This document shows positions 36,339 through 45,844 of a stretch of 64,000 bases of DNA, piece by piece; within the stretch, counting starts at the first letter, position 1; every line of letters begins with the position of its first letter. The DNA is from Bizionia saleffrena (GTDB lineage Bacteria; Bacteroidota; Bacteroidia; Flavobacteriales; Flavobacteriaceae), in assembly GCF_008086175.1 (NCBI RefSeq), contig NZ_VSKM01000008.1:62001-126000 (forward strand). Direction: 5' to 3'. Position numbers and translations under genes: made by a program. The notes below the pieces were generated by a model that was not told the origin of the DNA, searched no databases, and was given only the letters and a program-made list of their open reading frames with translations.

Positions 36339-39188
36339 ATGAATACAAACTCTTTTGCACTACGCCATATTGGACCTAGAGAAGAAGACCAACACCTAAT
36401 GTTACAATCACTTGGCGTTGACTCGATGGAACAACTTATTTATGAAACTGTTCCAGATGATATCAGATTAAAAAAAGAATTAAATTTAGATGTAGCGATG
36501 AGCGAGTTTGAGTTTTCGTCTCATATTAACGAGCTCTCTAAATTAAATAGTATTTTTAAAACATATATAGGTCTAGGATACCATCCTACTATTTTACCTG
36601 CGGTAATACAGCGTAACGTTTTAGAAAACCCGGGTTGGTACACCGCTTACACACCTTATCAAGCAGAGATTGCTCAAGGTCGTTTGGAAGCGCTTTTAAA
36701 CTTCCAAACTATGATTGCCGATTTAACCGGTATGGAATTAGCAAATGCTTCACTTTTAGACGAAAGTACTGCGGCAGCCGAAGCAATGAGTTTGTTATTT
36801 GCTGTAAGAGATCGCGATCAAAAGAAAAACAAAGTGAATAAATTCTTTGTTTCAGACGCTATTTTACCTCAAACCTTATCTCTGTTACAAACACGTTCTA
36901 CACCAATTGGTATTGAATTAGTGATTGGTGATGAAACGACTTTCGATTTTTCAACTGAATTTTATGGAGCAATTCTTCAATATCCAGGAAAAAACGGACA
37001 AATTACAGATATCAAATCTTTTATAGCAAAAGCAAACGACGCTAATATAAAAGTAGCTGTCGCTGCCGATATTTTAAGCCTTGTAAAACTGGAAGCTCCA
37101 GGTGCTTTTGGTGCTGATGTTGTTGTAGGAACAACACAACGTTTTGGTATACCGATGGGTTATGGCGGGCCTCACGCTGCTTATTTTGCAACTAAAGCCG
37201 CCTATAAACGCGATATTCCTGGACGTATTATTGGCGTTACAAAAGATGCTAATGGTAACCGCGCATTACGTATGGCGCTTCAAACCAGAGAGCAACATAT
37301 AAAACGTGATCGTGCGACCTCAAACATTTGCACAGCTCAAGTACTATTAGCTGTTATGGCTGGAATGTATGCCGTTTATCACGGTCCTAAAGGTTTAACC
37401 TTTATAGCCGATAACGTGCATAATGCTGCTTCTACTTTAGCAAAAGCGATTACAAAGTTAGGTTTAACACAAAAAAATAGCTCTTTCTTCGATACGTTAC
37501 AAGTTGAAGCCGATGCGGAAAAAGTAAAAGCTATTGCCGAAAAAAATCAGGTTAACTTCTTTTATCCAACTGCAAATACGGTTACGATTTCTTTAAATGA
37601 AACAACTAGACTTTCAGATTTAAATGACATCATTGCAATTTTTGCTGAAGCTGAAAACAAAACAGCTTTTACCATTGAAGCTATTGAAACGTCTAATAAT
37701 ATTACTGAAGAGTTACAGCGTGAAACTGAATTTTTAACTTTAGATATTTTTAACTCGCACCATTCAGAAACTGAATTAATGCGTTACATAAAGAAATTAG
37801 AGCGTAAAGATTTATCGTTAAATCATTCTATGATTTCTTTAGGATCTTGTACAATGAAACTTAATGCTGCCGCCGAAATGTTGCCAATAAGCTCACCAAA
37901 CTGGGGAAGTATCCACCCGTTTGTACCCATCGAGCAAGCCGAAGGCTACCATACCGTATTAAGAAAATTAGAAGAACAATTAACCGAAATTACTGGTTTT
38001 GCTGCAACTTCATTACAACCAAATTCTGGAGCGCAAGGTGAGTACGCTGGGTTAATGGTTATTAAAGCATACCACGAATCTCGTGGCGATTACCATAGAA
38101 ATATTTGCTTAATTCCATCGTCTGCGCACGGTACAAACCCAGCGAGTGCTGTAATGGCAGGAATGAAAGTAGTGGTTACCAAAGCAACAGCCGAAGGTAA
38201 TATCGATGTTGATGATTTGCGTGAAAAAGCAGAATTACATAAAGATAATTTATCTGCGTTAATGGTTACTTACCCGTCAACTCACGGTGTTTACGAATCG
38301 GCAATTAAAGAGATAACGCAACTTGTTCACGATAACGGCGGACAAGTTTATATGGACGGTGCTAATATGAATGCTCAGGTTGGTTTAACTAACCCAGGTA
38401 ATATTGGAGCCGATGTGTGTCACTTAAACCTACACAAAACATTTGCCATTCCTCATGGTGGTGGTGGCCCTGGAGTTGGACCTATTTGTGTTGCAGAACA
38501 ATTAGTGCCCTTCTTACCAAGTAACCCAATTATAAAAACAGGTGGTGACCAAGCCATTTCAGCCATCTCCTCAGCACCATTTGGTTCTGCGTTAGTTTGC
38601 CTAATTTCTTACGGGTACATCAAAATGTTAGGTGTAAAAGGGATTAAACAAGCGACAGAAGTTGCTATTTTAAATGCCAATTATATTAAACAACGTTTAG
38701 AAGGTGCTTTCGAAACCTTGTACTCTGGAGAACGCGGTCGTTCTGCTCACGAGATTATTATTGATTGTAGACCTTTTAAAGCGAATGGTATCGAGGTCAA
38801 TGATATTGCAAAACGTTTAATAGATTATGGTTTTCACTCACCAACTGTTTCTTTTCCAGTAGCAGGAACAATGATGATTGAGCCTACAGAAAGCGAAGGC
38901 AAACAGGAAATGGATCGTTTTTGCGACGCAATGATTTCTATTAAAAATGAAATTGAAACCGTATCTAAAGAAGACACAAATAACGTATTAAAAAACGCTC
39001 CACATACTTTAGCAATGGTAACTAGCGACGAATGGTTGTTCCCATACTCACGCGAGAACGCAGCCTTCCCAACAGAACACGTAAGAGATAATAAATTTTG
39101 GCCAACGGTACGTCGATTAGACGATGCTTATGGAGACAGAAATTTAATCTGTACTTGCGCACCGATCGAAGCATATATGGAAGCGTAA
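36339..39188 (+). CDS. gcvP: Glycine dehydrogenase (decarboxylating), P-protein of the glycine cleavage system
   Basis: 949 aa single-chain P-protein, with N- and C-terminal halves fused (some bacteria split them as GcvPA/PB). It decarboxylates glycine with PLP and passes the aminomethyl group to lipoyl-GcvH. The start FALRHIGPRE is typical. The PLP Lys is K700 in HLNLHKTFAIPHGGGGPG, and the C-terminus shows WPTVRRLDDAYGDRNLICTCAP. gcvT and gcvH are not in the window, so the system is dispersed. lipA, needed for the lipoyl cofactor, lies 20 kb away. A long inverted repeat follows at 39224. Confidence 0.97.
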   Translation: MNTNSFALRHIGPREEDQHLMLQSLGVDSMEQLIYETVPDDIRLKKELNLDVAMSEFEFSSHINELSKLNSIFKTYIGLGYHPTILPAVIQRNVLENPGWYTAYTPYQAEIAQGRLEALLNFQTMIADLTGMELANASLLDESTAAAEAMSLLFAVRDRDQKKNKVNKFFVSDAILPQTLSLLQTRSTPIGIELVIGDETTFDFSTEFYGAILQYPGKNGQITDIKSFIAKANDANIKVAVAADILSLVKLEAPGAFGADVVVGTTQRFGIPMGYGGPHAAYFATKAAYKRDIPGRIIGVTKDANGNRALRMALQTREQHIKRDRATSNICTAQVLLAVMAGMYAVYHGPKGLTFIADNVHNAASTLAKAITKLGLTQKNSSFFDTLQVEADAEKVKAIAEKNQVNFFYPTANTVTISLNETTRLSDLNDIIAIFAEAENKTAFTIEAIETSNNITEELQRETEFLTLDIFNSHHSETELMRYIKKLERKDLSLNHSMISLGSCTMKLNAAAEMLPISSPNWGSIHPFVPIEQAEGYHTVLRKLEEQLTEITGFAATSLQPNSGAQGEYAGLMVIKAYHESRGDYHRNICLIPSSAHGTNPASAVMAGMKVVVTKATAEGNIDVDDLREKAELHKDNLSALMVTYPSTHGVYESAIKEITQLVHDNGGQVYMDGANMNAQVGLTNPGNIGADVCHLNLHKTFAIPHGGGGPGVGPICVAEQLVPFLPSNPIIKTGGDQAISAISSAPFGSALVCLISYGYIKMLGVKGIKQATEVAILNANYIKQRLEGAFETLYSGERGRSAHEIIIDCRPFKANGIEVNDIAKRLIDYGFHSPTVSFPVAGTMMIEPTESEGKQEMDRFCDAMISIKNEIETVSKEDTNNVLKNAPHTLAMVTSDEWLFPYSRENAAFPTEHVRDNKFWPTVRRLDDAYGDRNLICTCAPIEAYMEA

Positions 39189-39223
39189 CATCTAAAATAA
39201 TTCAATAATTAAAGAAATTTAAG

Positions 39224-39279
39224 ATTGCCTTTATAATTTTACTAGTATTTTAGTTACATTAGTAAACTATAAAGGCAAT
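39224..39279 (+). repeat. Long stem-loop between gcvP and the FabH-like gene
   Basis: Outer perfect 12-bp arms ATTGCCTTTATA (39224-39235) and TATAAAGGCAAT (39268-39279); inside, TTTACTA (39238-39244) pairs with TAGTAAA (39260-39266), leaving a 15-base loop. The right arm ends 8 bases before the ATG at 39288, so folding would cover the ribosome-binding region. It could be a gcvP terminator, a leader element or an operator. Confidence 0.6.
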
Positions 39280-39287
39280 TCTCTTTT

Positions 39288-40346
39288 ATGAACATAAAAA
39301 TTACGGGTACGGGAAGTTATATTCCAAATACCATAGAAAAAAACGAAGCGTTTCACAATCACCAGTTTTTAAATGCTGACGGATCAACAATAAATTCTAC
39401 CAATGAAATTATCGTTGAAAAATTCAAGGCCATAACTGGTATTGCCGAACGCCGTTACGCAGAACCTGAATTAAAAAATTCAGATTTAGCCTTTTTTGCA
39501 GCTGAAAAAGCAATAGCCGATGCCAAAATTGATGCCGAAGAGCTTGATTATATTATTTTAGCACACAACTTTGGTGATATAAAAGCAAACACTCTTCAAA
39601 GTGATGCTGTACCGTGTTTAGCGGCACGAGTTAAACATCTTTTAAAGATTAAGAATCCTAAATGTGTCGCCTACGATGTTTTATTTGGTTGCCCAGGATG
39701 GAATGAAGGTTTTATTCAAGCCAGTGCTTTTATTAAAGCGGGAATTGCAAAAAAATGCTTAGTTATTGGTGCAGAAACCTTGTCTAGAGTTATCGATAAA
39801 CACGATAGAGACTCTATGATTTATTCTGATGGGGCAGGTGCAGCAGTGGTAGAAGAAACAAACGAAGAAGGTGGTATACTTACTCATGAGAGTGCAAGTT
39901 ATACCTACGAGGAAATTAAATATTTATTTTTTGGCGGATCGTACAACACAGCATTAGATCAAGATGTGAAATACATCAAAATGTTTGGACGTAAAATTTA
40001 CGAATTTGCTTTAAGCCACGTTCCCGACGCAATGAAATTGTGTTTAGACAGAAGCGGATTAGCTATTACCGATGTTAAGAAAATAATTATTCATCAGGCT
40101 AATGAAAAAATGGACGAAGCTATTGTAAAACGTTTTTATAAACTTTACGATATGTCTGTTCCAGAAGGTGTTATGCCAATGAGTATTTACGAACTTGGTA
40201 ATAGTTCGGTGGCAACTATACCAACGCTTTTCGATTTGGTTAAAAACAACAAAATTAAGGATCAAAGTCTAAATAAAGGTGATGTAATTATTTTTACAAG
40301 TGTGGGTGCAGGAATGAATCTTAATGCTATAGTCTATAAATACTAA
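39288..40346 (+). CDS. 3-oxoacyl-ACP synthase III family protein (FabH-like)
   Basis: 352 aa thiolase-fold condensing enzyme. The triad is intact: Cys135 in LFGCPGW, His269 in IIHQAN and Asn305 in YELGNSS. It differs from housekeeping FabH in length (about 20-30 aa more) and in an insert near residues 25-45 (FLNADGSTINSTNE). It heads a same-strand run with a methyltransferase (38 bases on) and a GT2 gene, which suggests a role in a lipid or pigment-type product and not bulk fatty acid initiation; that is inference. A stem-loop lies just upstream. Confidence 0.85.
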   Translation: MNIKITGTGSYIPNTIEKNEAFHNHQFLNADGSTINSTNEIIVEKFKAITGIAERRYAEPELKNSDLAFFAAEKAIADAKIDAEELDYIILAHNFGDIKANTLQSDAVPCLAARVKHLLKIKNPKCVAYDVLFGCPGWNEGFIQASAFIKAGIAKKCLVIGAETLSRVIDKHDRDSMIYSDGAGAAVVEETNEEGGILTHESASYTYEEIKYLFFGGSYNTALDQDVKYIKMFGRKIYEFALSHVPDAMKLCLDRSGLAITDVKKIIIHQANEKMDEAIVKRFYKLYDMSVPEGVMPMSIYELGNSSVATIPTLFDLVKNNKIKDQSLNKGDVIIFTSVGAGMNLNAIVYKY

Positions 40347-40383
40347 CGTTTCTAAACACAAATTCATTACTAGAAAACGCATT

Positions 40384-40905
40384 ATGTACGAAGGCAAATT
40401 TCCTCATAAAAGGTATAAGCTTACCTCTCAATTCGTAGAAAAACACCTTTCTAAATCTGAAACAATTTTAGATTTAGGCGTAGCAAATCCCTTTACTCAA
40501 GTGTTGCTAAATAAAGGTTATCAAGTAAAAAATACCTCGGGTGAAGATCTAGATCGAGATACCTCCGCAATAGAAAATGATGACGCTACAGTTGTAACTG
40601 CGTTTGAAATTTTTGAACATTTATTGTCACCTTTAACAGTTTTAGAGGCTATAAAAGCAGATAAATTGGTAGCAAGCATACCGATGCGCTTATGGTTTGC
40701 TCCAGCATACCGTAGTAAAAATGATATGTGGGACAGACATTTTCACGAATTTGAAGATTGGCAATTCGATTGGCTTTTAGAAAAAGCAGGATGGAAAATT
40801 ATCGCTCGTAAAAAATGGACTAATCCAACAAAAAAAATTGGTATTCGCCCCATATTACGATGGTTTACACCCCGCTATTATATTGTGTATGCTGAACGTA
40901 TTTAA
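40384..40905 (+). CDS. Class I SAM-dependent methyltransferase
   Basis: 173 aa. SAM motif I is TILDLGVANPFTQVLL (about 30-45), with GV in place of the usual GCG; a motif II/IV-like VVTAFEIFEHLLSPL (about 75-90) resembles type-11/UbiE-like methyltransferases. The C-terminal HFHEFEDWQFDWLLEKAGW is typical of small sugar or lipid methyltransferases. It is short for the fold but looks complete. It sits between the FabH-like and GT2 genes, so it may modify the same product; substrate unknown. Confidence 0.78.
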   Translation: MYEGKFPHKRYKLTSQFVEKHLSKSETILDLGVANPFTQVLLNKGYQVKNTSGEDLDRDTSAIENDDATVVTAFEIFEHLLSPLTVLEAIKADKLVASIPMRLWFAPAYRSKNDMWDRHFHEFEDWQFDWLLEKAGWKIIARKKWTNPTKKIGIRPILRWFTPRYYIVYAERI

Positions 40906-40935
40906 TATAATCACAATTCTTTTAGCTTACTTATT

Positions 40936-41787
40936 TTGAATATTTACATTGTTATTCCGGCTCATAATGAAGACCGCTGCATAGGCTTAATGCTTCAGTC
41001 GTTAGTGGAACAAACAGTTTTACCAAAGCAAGTGGTGGTAGTAAATGATAATTCTACCGACAGTACCGAAGCTATTATTTCAAAATATACCACTGCTTTT
41101 CCGTGGATACAATCCATCAACATACAATCGTCCATAGATCATATCCCAGGAACAAAAGTAATTAATGCCTTTTACAAAGGTTTAGAAACGCTCGATAATG
41201 ATTACGATGTGCTTTGTAAATTTGATGCCGACATCATTTTACCCAACACTTATTTAGAAGCTGTAATTGCCCTTTTTCAGTCTGAGGACACCGTTGGAAT
41301 CGCTGGTGGTTTAGCTTATATAAAGAAGGGAAATATTTGGGTTTACGAAACTATCGCGTCCAAGAAACACGTTCGCGGTCCGTTTAAAGCCTATAGAAAA
41401 GAATGTTTTGAAGCTATTGGCGGATTGAAACGCAGTATTGGCTGGGACACTTTAGATGTCTTGTTAGCTCAATATTATGGTTGGACTATAAAAACCGACA
41501 CGTCGTTACACGTGAAGCATTTAAAACCCACGGGGAAAACCTATCATAAAAGCAGTAAATTCCTACAAGGAGAAGCGCTTTATAAAATGCGTTTCGGAAT
41601 TGCACTAACCACGTTATCCGCCTTAAAAAGTGCTGTATCACGACGTAGTATAACCTACTTTATAGATACTATACAAGGTTATTTTAAAGCACAATCGCAT
41701 AACATTACACCACTAGTTACAAAAGAGCAAGGTGAATTTATTCGCGGAATACGATGGGAAGGTGTTAAGCGGAAACTTGGTCTTTAA
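40936..41787 (+). CDS. Family 2 glycosyltransferase
   Basis: 283 aa GT-A enzyme starting at a TTG codon (40936), which gives the correct family N-terminus MNIYIVIPAHNEDRCIG. Nucleotide-sugar motifs: VVVNDNSTDST (about 35-45) and the metal-binding DAD in CKFDADIILPN (about 95-105). The C-terminal part has a GWDTLDVLLAQYYGW acceptor-side motif. No transmembrane segments are evident. It is the last gene of the FabH-like/methyltransferase run and converges on the endonuclease gene with only 6 bases between stops. Confidence 0.85.
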   Translation: MNIYIVIPAHNEDRCIGLMLQSLVEQTVLPKQVVVVNDNSTDSTEAIISKYTTAFPWIQSINIQSSIDHIPGTKVINAFYKGLETLDNDYDVLCKFDADIILPNTYLEAVIALFQSEDTVGIAGGLAYIKKGNIWVYETIASKKHVRGPFKAYRKECFEAIGGLKRSIGWDTLDVLLAQYYGWTIKTDTSLHVKHLKPTGKTYHKSSKFLQGEALYKMRFGIALTTLSALKSAVSRRSITYFIDTIQGYFKAQSHNITPLVTKEQGEFIRGIRWEGVKRKLGL

Positions 41788-41793
41788 AACGCC

Positions 41794-42600
41794 TTAAAAC
41801 TTCCAATTTTTATAATAAGCTGAAGCTTCAAGCTTATCTTCTAAAGCGTCATCCAACTGATTAAAGAAGTCTATTCCTGTTAATTTTTCAACAGCATCTA
41901 AAGTTACCACGTATTGGGTTAAAGCTGCGTTAGACTCTTCATGAGGCATTAAGAACGCTATCAATTTTGGGTTACCATTATTATAATCAAAAACTATTTT
42001 ATAAAACTGATTTGGCACGGCTACATTCTCGTTACCAATCGTTTTTAACCCGGTTTCTAAAACACCTCCAGTTACTACGTACACACCATTATATCTCTTT
42101 GCCCAATAACGCACGCGCTGTTCTAGACGATTCCAAACACCAGCGTTAAAAACGTGACTTTGCGGGGTGATATTACTCGTTAAAAAAGTTTCATTAAATA
42201 GAAATTGTGATTGACGTCGGTCGCCAGCAGGACATAAATGTCCACGATCGTAGCCAGAGTTCTTATAATTCCTCCAGCTCGCCGCTTGCGTTTTAACCGC
42301 GTAATCAATTTCAAAATACGGTCGTTTAAAATTATTAGTCGATAAATCGCTGGTTTTCAATTCGTATGCCACCCACTCTGCTTGTTCGTGCGGCTCACTG
42401 TAAGATAAAGAATAGCCTTGATGATGCACCACTTGCTGCGTGGTACTTGTTGGTAAGAAATTAACATTAGTTCCGTTCTTTACGACGCTTCCTTCCGATA
42501 CTTTTTTACGGTCTACCTCATGTTCTACATATAAATTATAAGAATATACAGCTATCAAAAGTAAAGCTGACAATAGAGAATACATCGTTTTTTTAGACAT
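41794..42600 (-). CDS. DNA/RNA non-specific endonuclease (NUC1 family), membrane-anchored or secreted
   Basis: 268 aa. A single N-terminal hydrophobic segment (TMYSLLSALLLIAVYSYNLYV) acts as signal or anchor. The catalytic DRGH motif is in YDRGHLCPAGDRR, with the metal-binding Asn in TSNITPQ and NRLEQRVR, as in the Serratia nuclease/NUC1 family. It begins one base after the stop of the T9SS cargo gene upstream, so it is very likely cotranscribed with it. No cognate inhibitor gene is next to it. Role may be nutrient acquisition from extracellular DNA; that is inference. Confidence 0.9.
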   Translation of the reverse strand: MSKKTMYSLLSALLLIAVYSYNLYVEHEVDRKKVSEGSVVKNGTNVNFLPTSTTQQVVHHQGYSLSYSEPHEQAEWVAYELKTSDLSTNNFKRPYFEIDYAVKTQAASWRNYKNSGYDRGHLCPAGDRRQSQFLFNETFLTSNITPQSHVFNAGVWNRLEQRVRYWAKRYNGVYVVTGGVLETGLKTIGNENVAVPNQFYKIVFDYNNGNPKLIAFLMPHEESNAALTQYVVTLDAVEKLTGIDFFNQLDDALEDKLEASAYYKNWKF

Positions 42601-42601
42601 C

Positions 42602-45600
42602 TTACTGCTTTACGAACTTTTTCGCTATTTTTCCGTTATTAACATCTACAATCTCTAGGATATACACTCCATTTGACACCTTTGGAAGTTGAATAACGTA
42701 GCTTTCAACAGCATCTAACGTCATGATCTCCTGACCGAGAACACTATACACCGTAAGTGATTTTATGTTTTGTATCGTATCGTAACCTCTAATTTCCAGT
42801 TGCTGATTGGTCGTGTCGTAAATTAGCGATATTCCGTCGCTTACAGCAATAGCATCTGCACTCAGCGTGTCGTCTTCGTGATACACTATAGAATACCGAT
42901 TACTGTATTCGCCAGCTTCAAAAAAGAGTGAGGCGTCCTCAGTTTTTAAATTATAATACAATCCGCTTACGTTATCTTTTAAATAGATTGGTGTTGCCTC
43001 AGGAAAATTTAAAGTTTCTTTTAACCCTATGGAATAATCACCCGCCGTTGTAGTTTTAATAGCTAAAGGCATTTCGTTAGCAACAGCAAAATTGTTTCGG
43101 CCTTGAATAACATACTTAACGCCTTGAATATCCCATAACATATGGTCTGGAAAAACATCGTAATCTAAAGCATCGTAACCTTTATCGTAATTGGTCGTTG
43201 CGTTATCGTCGTACCCTAAACCAATTTCGCGAACACGTTGTGAGGGATCGGTAAATGTTAACCACAATTTAGTACGTAAATCTGTAGAAACTGTATTTTG
43301 AGAAGCTCCATTTGTCTTAAAGAAGGTCGACTCATCGAGCACACTCTCCTTTGCAAAAACACGCTGTGTGTTTTTAAATACGACATCTCCACCATTGCTG
43401 TCTGCCTTCACAAAGAAACCTTGACCTACAGCTATGTTTTTTGTTGGCGCTCCTTTAGAGCTATTACCACCATTCGCTGGTAATGCGGCGGCGGCGGCAC
43501 CCATCATTAAGTTATAGGTAGCATAACCACCTTGGTAGTTAACTGTGACGTGCGTATTATTAGCAGGAAATTGTTCGTAAAAATATAATGCCCCCGTAAT
43601 ACTTGATGCATTATCGCTAATAAATTTATCAGCATCTAAGGCAGAGGGATAGGGATTACCCACCAAGATCTCGTTCCCCGTTGATAAAGGATGGATATAT
43701 CTGCCATTATTAGGAGTTCCTCTAAACACATATTCTTGACCAGTGATAGGAATAGGCGACGGAAATCCAGCTCCAGAACCTTTCATAGTATACCCTATGC
43801 CTGGCGAAACGTCTGTATTTTCACCTATATGCAACCAATCGTAGTAATTTTCACTTACACCATTAAAGGCGTATAGCCATTTGCTACTAAGCGTTATAGG
43901 AACTGTGCTAGGATCGGCGTCATTTTGAAAAGCCCAATTTAAAACTCCATTATTATCTTCTAAATAACTTATTTGCCAGCCTCCCATTCTATTTACCGGC
44001 GCACTCCAATAGTTGTAATTAAATAAATTTGAAGATCCTTGTTGCCTAATTATTAACTCACCAGCTCCTGTATTCTTATCCCCTCCAATTGTGTGTTGAA
44101 TAAGTTGAGATTCTCCATTTATGAGTATCTTTCCGTCATTATGTATATTATTTACCACGTCAAGTAAACGATTGTTATTTACAATTAACTCCGCACCAAT
44201 TGCAAGTTCTACTTCGCAGACGTGTGCATTTTGGGTTAGCGTCGCCGTAGTGCCTGATAATATTAATAATTTTTTATCTGAATCGGCATTCGTTGGCTCA
44301 CCAGCCCCTCCAGAACCACCCGTAAAACTTGTACCATCCCAAACTATTAGCTCTTCACGATAACGTAGAGTAAAATGTCTCTTATCGCCAATAGTTACAT
44401 CATTTACAGAAGCTATATCTCCCACAACGGTTAAAGGATAAATTTCTTGAGGACTTGAAAAGATACTGTTGTACTCATTTTCAGAAGTGCCAGAGTAATT
44501 ATAATGGTCACTTCCTATAACTAATTCTAAAGGATAACATTTACTTAATCTTGGGATGTTAGAAATATCGAACGAGATATCGACACGCCCTAAATCCTGT
44601 ACATCTTCACTTTTACTAACCCTCCAAATCGTATTTAGATGATTGTAATTATGTAAAACCCCACTATCATCCTCAGCGATAATTGCGGTATTAAAATTAT
44701 AATCACTCCCCATTTTATTTTGCCCCCAAAATAAATACTTATCATTGGTATTATTTAAGTCACTTGGGCCATTGATTCTTACAATACCGCTACCTTGAGA
44801 ATCCAGGTGAGTTGTATTGCTTACCCTTGCGATTCCGGCCACGTGATGATCGTAATTACCGTTTGTTAACGCATCTTGAGTATAAAGATTGTTAGATTCT
44901 AAACCCAGGGGAATATTATATTTAGCAGACAAGTAATTATTTACTATTATCGTTTCGGCGGGGTTTAATTTATAGTTATAGTGTATAACTTCTGCCATTT
45001 CACTCTTGGAAAAACGCAAATCTCCAATATTCAATCTACCCAAAGTAATTGGAGCATTCGAATTCATAATAGATACTGACGCCTCAAATCGTCTGTTAAA
45101 ACTTAAACCGTTACGCGAAACAGCACTTCTATTACTATTAGTAAGGTTGCCATCAAAATCAAAACTTAAAATATAATTTTCATCATTATTAAACACAGTA
45201 TTACTTGTGTCATAGCGATCATTTGCAGTAACAATATCGTTAGTTAATTTGTCATTATAAAAAAAGAAAGTATATGCATAATTTAGATTAGCGCCCTGAT
45301 ATCCATTCCTTTTAGATAGAATTGTTTGCACGGTATTACTTGCGCCCAAACCTTTAGGCTTGTATACACTAAAAAAGTTAATTGAAGTAGTTCCATCTAA
45401 TATATCGGCATCGTTTATCTTCATCCAATCGTTAACACCGTCGAAATTTAATGACGGATAATTGTTAAACGAAGAAGCTCCTATTATGGAGGGGCTCTCA
45501 TTTAAAGTTGGTTGATTTGCGTCATTTCCATTACCAGAAGTGTCTTGCCAATTAGAAATTCCTTCCCCGTTGTCAGCTAAACTGAAATCATCGGACTTTA

Positions 45601-45712
45601 ACCAGAGTCCATTTGTAGTGGCATTGCCCACGCCACCAGGTCCGGACTGTGCAAAAGTGAAAATTGACACAAAAAAAGATGCTAACAGTAAGTGTTTAGA
45701 ATAGTTAATCAT
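42602..45712 (-). CDS. T9SS type A sorting-domain surface protein, LamG/DUF8202-like
   Basis: 1036 aa. The signal peptide ends FTFAQ, then a concanavalin/LamG-like domain (about 25-270; LWLKSDDF, NYPSLNFDGVNDWMKI, NNYLSAKYNI) and a DUF8202-like region (HHVAGIARVS, YLFWGQN). Middle repeats with SSNLFNYNYWSAPV follow, and the chain ends in a T9SS sorting domain (SLTVYSVLGQEI, NGVYILEI, ending KKFVKQ). The product is predicted to cross the outer membrane by T9SS and be anchored or released. The last ~250 codons are almost identical to the neighbour paralogue. Ligand unknown. Confidence 0.85.
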   Translation of the reverse strand: MINYSKHLLLASFFVSIFTFAQSGPGGVGNATTNGLWLKSDDFSLADNGEGISNWQDTSGNGNDANQPTLNESPSIIGASSFNNYPSLNFDGVNDWMKINDADILDGTTSINFFSVYKPKGLGASNTVQTILSKRNGYQGANLNYAYTFFFYNDKLTNDIVTANDRYDTSNTVFNNDENYILSFDFDGNLTNSNRSAVSRNGLSFNRRFEASVSIMNSNAPITLGRLNIGDLRFSKSEMAEVIHYNYKLNPAETIIVNNYLSAKYNIPLGLESNNLYTQDALTNGNYDHHVAGIARVSNTTHLDSQGSGIVRINGPSDLNNTNDKYLFWGQNKMGSDYNFNTAIIAEDDSGVLHNYNHLNTIWRVSKSEDVQDLGRVDISFDISNIPRLSKCYPLELVIGSDHYNYSGTSENEYNSIFSSPQEIYPLTVVGDIASVNDVTIGDKRHFTLRYREELIVWDGTSFTGGSGGAGEPTNADSDKKLLILSGTTATLTQNAHVCEVELAIGAELIVNNNRLLDVVNNIHNDGKILINGESQLIQHTIGGDKNTGAGELIIRQQGSSNLFNYNYWSAPVNRMGGWQISYLEDNNGVLNWAFQNDADPSTVPITLSSKWLYAFNGVSENYYDWLHIGENTDVSPGIGYTMKGSGAGFPSPIPITGQEYVFRGTPNNGRYIHPLSTGNEILVGNPYPSALDADKFISDNASSITGALYFYEQFPANNTHVTVNYQGGYATYNLMMGAAAAALPANGGNSSKGAPTKNIAVGQGFFVKADSNGGDVVFKNTQRVFAKESVLDESTFFKTNGASQNTVSTDLRTKLWLTFTDPSQRVREIGLGYDDNATTNYDKGYDALDYDVFPDHMLWDIQGVKYVIQGRNNFAVANEMPLAIKTTTAGDYSIGLKETLNFPEATPIYLKDNVSGLYYNLKTEDASLFFEAGEYSNRYSIVYHEDDTLSADAIAVSDGISLIYDTTNQQLEIRGYDTIQNIKSLTVYSVLGQEIMTLDAVESYVIQLPKVSNGVYILEIVDVNNGKIAKKFVKQ
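42623..43366 (-). repeat. Near-identical 744-base repeat, copy 1 (3' end of the 42602 gene)
   Basis: Aligned by eye without gaps to 45866-46609 (offset 3243): I count about 8 mismatches in 744 bases. Similarity collapses abruptly upstream at 43366. Confidence 0.9.
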
Positions 45713-45844
45713 TATTATTTCTTAAAAGGCCGCTCCTAAATTACAAGACAAAATATAAATAAACAAATATCTAATTAAAATTTTACAAATATTTTAAACC
45801 AACTGCACATAAGTGCTGATAACAACTGGGTATAGATAAATGTT

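Noticed and set aside
41794-42600. Toxin-immunity pair based on the endonuclease
   Set aside because: No small immunity-like gene is adjacent on either side; neighbours are a T9SS cargo gene and a convergent GT2.
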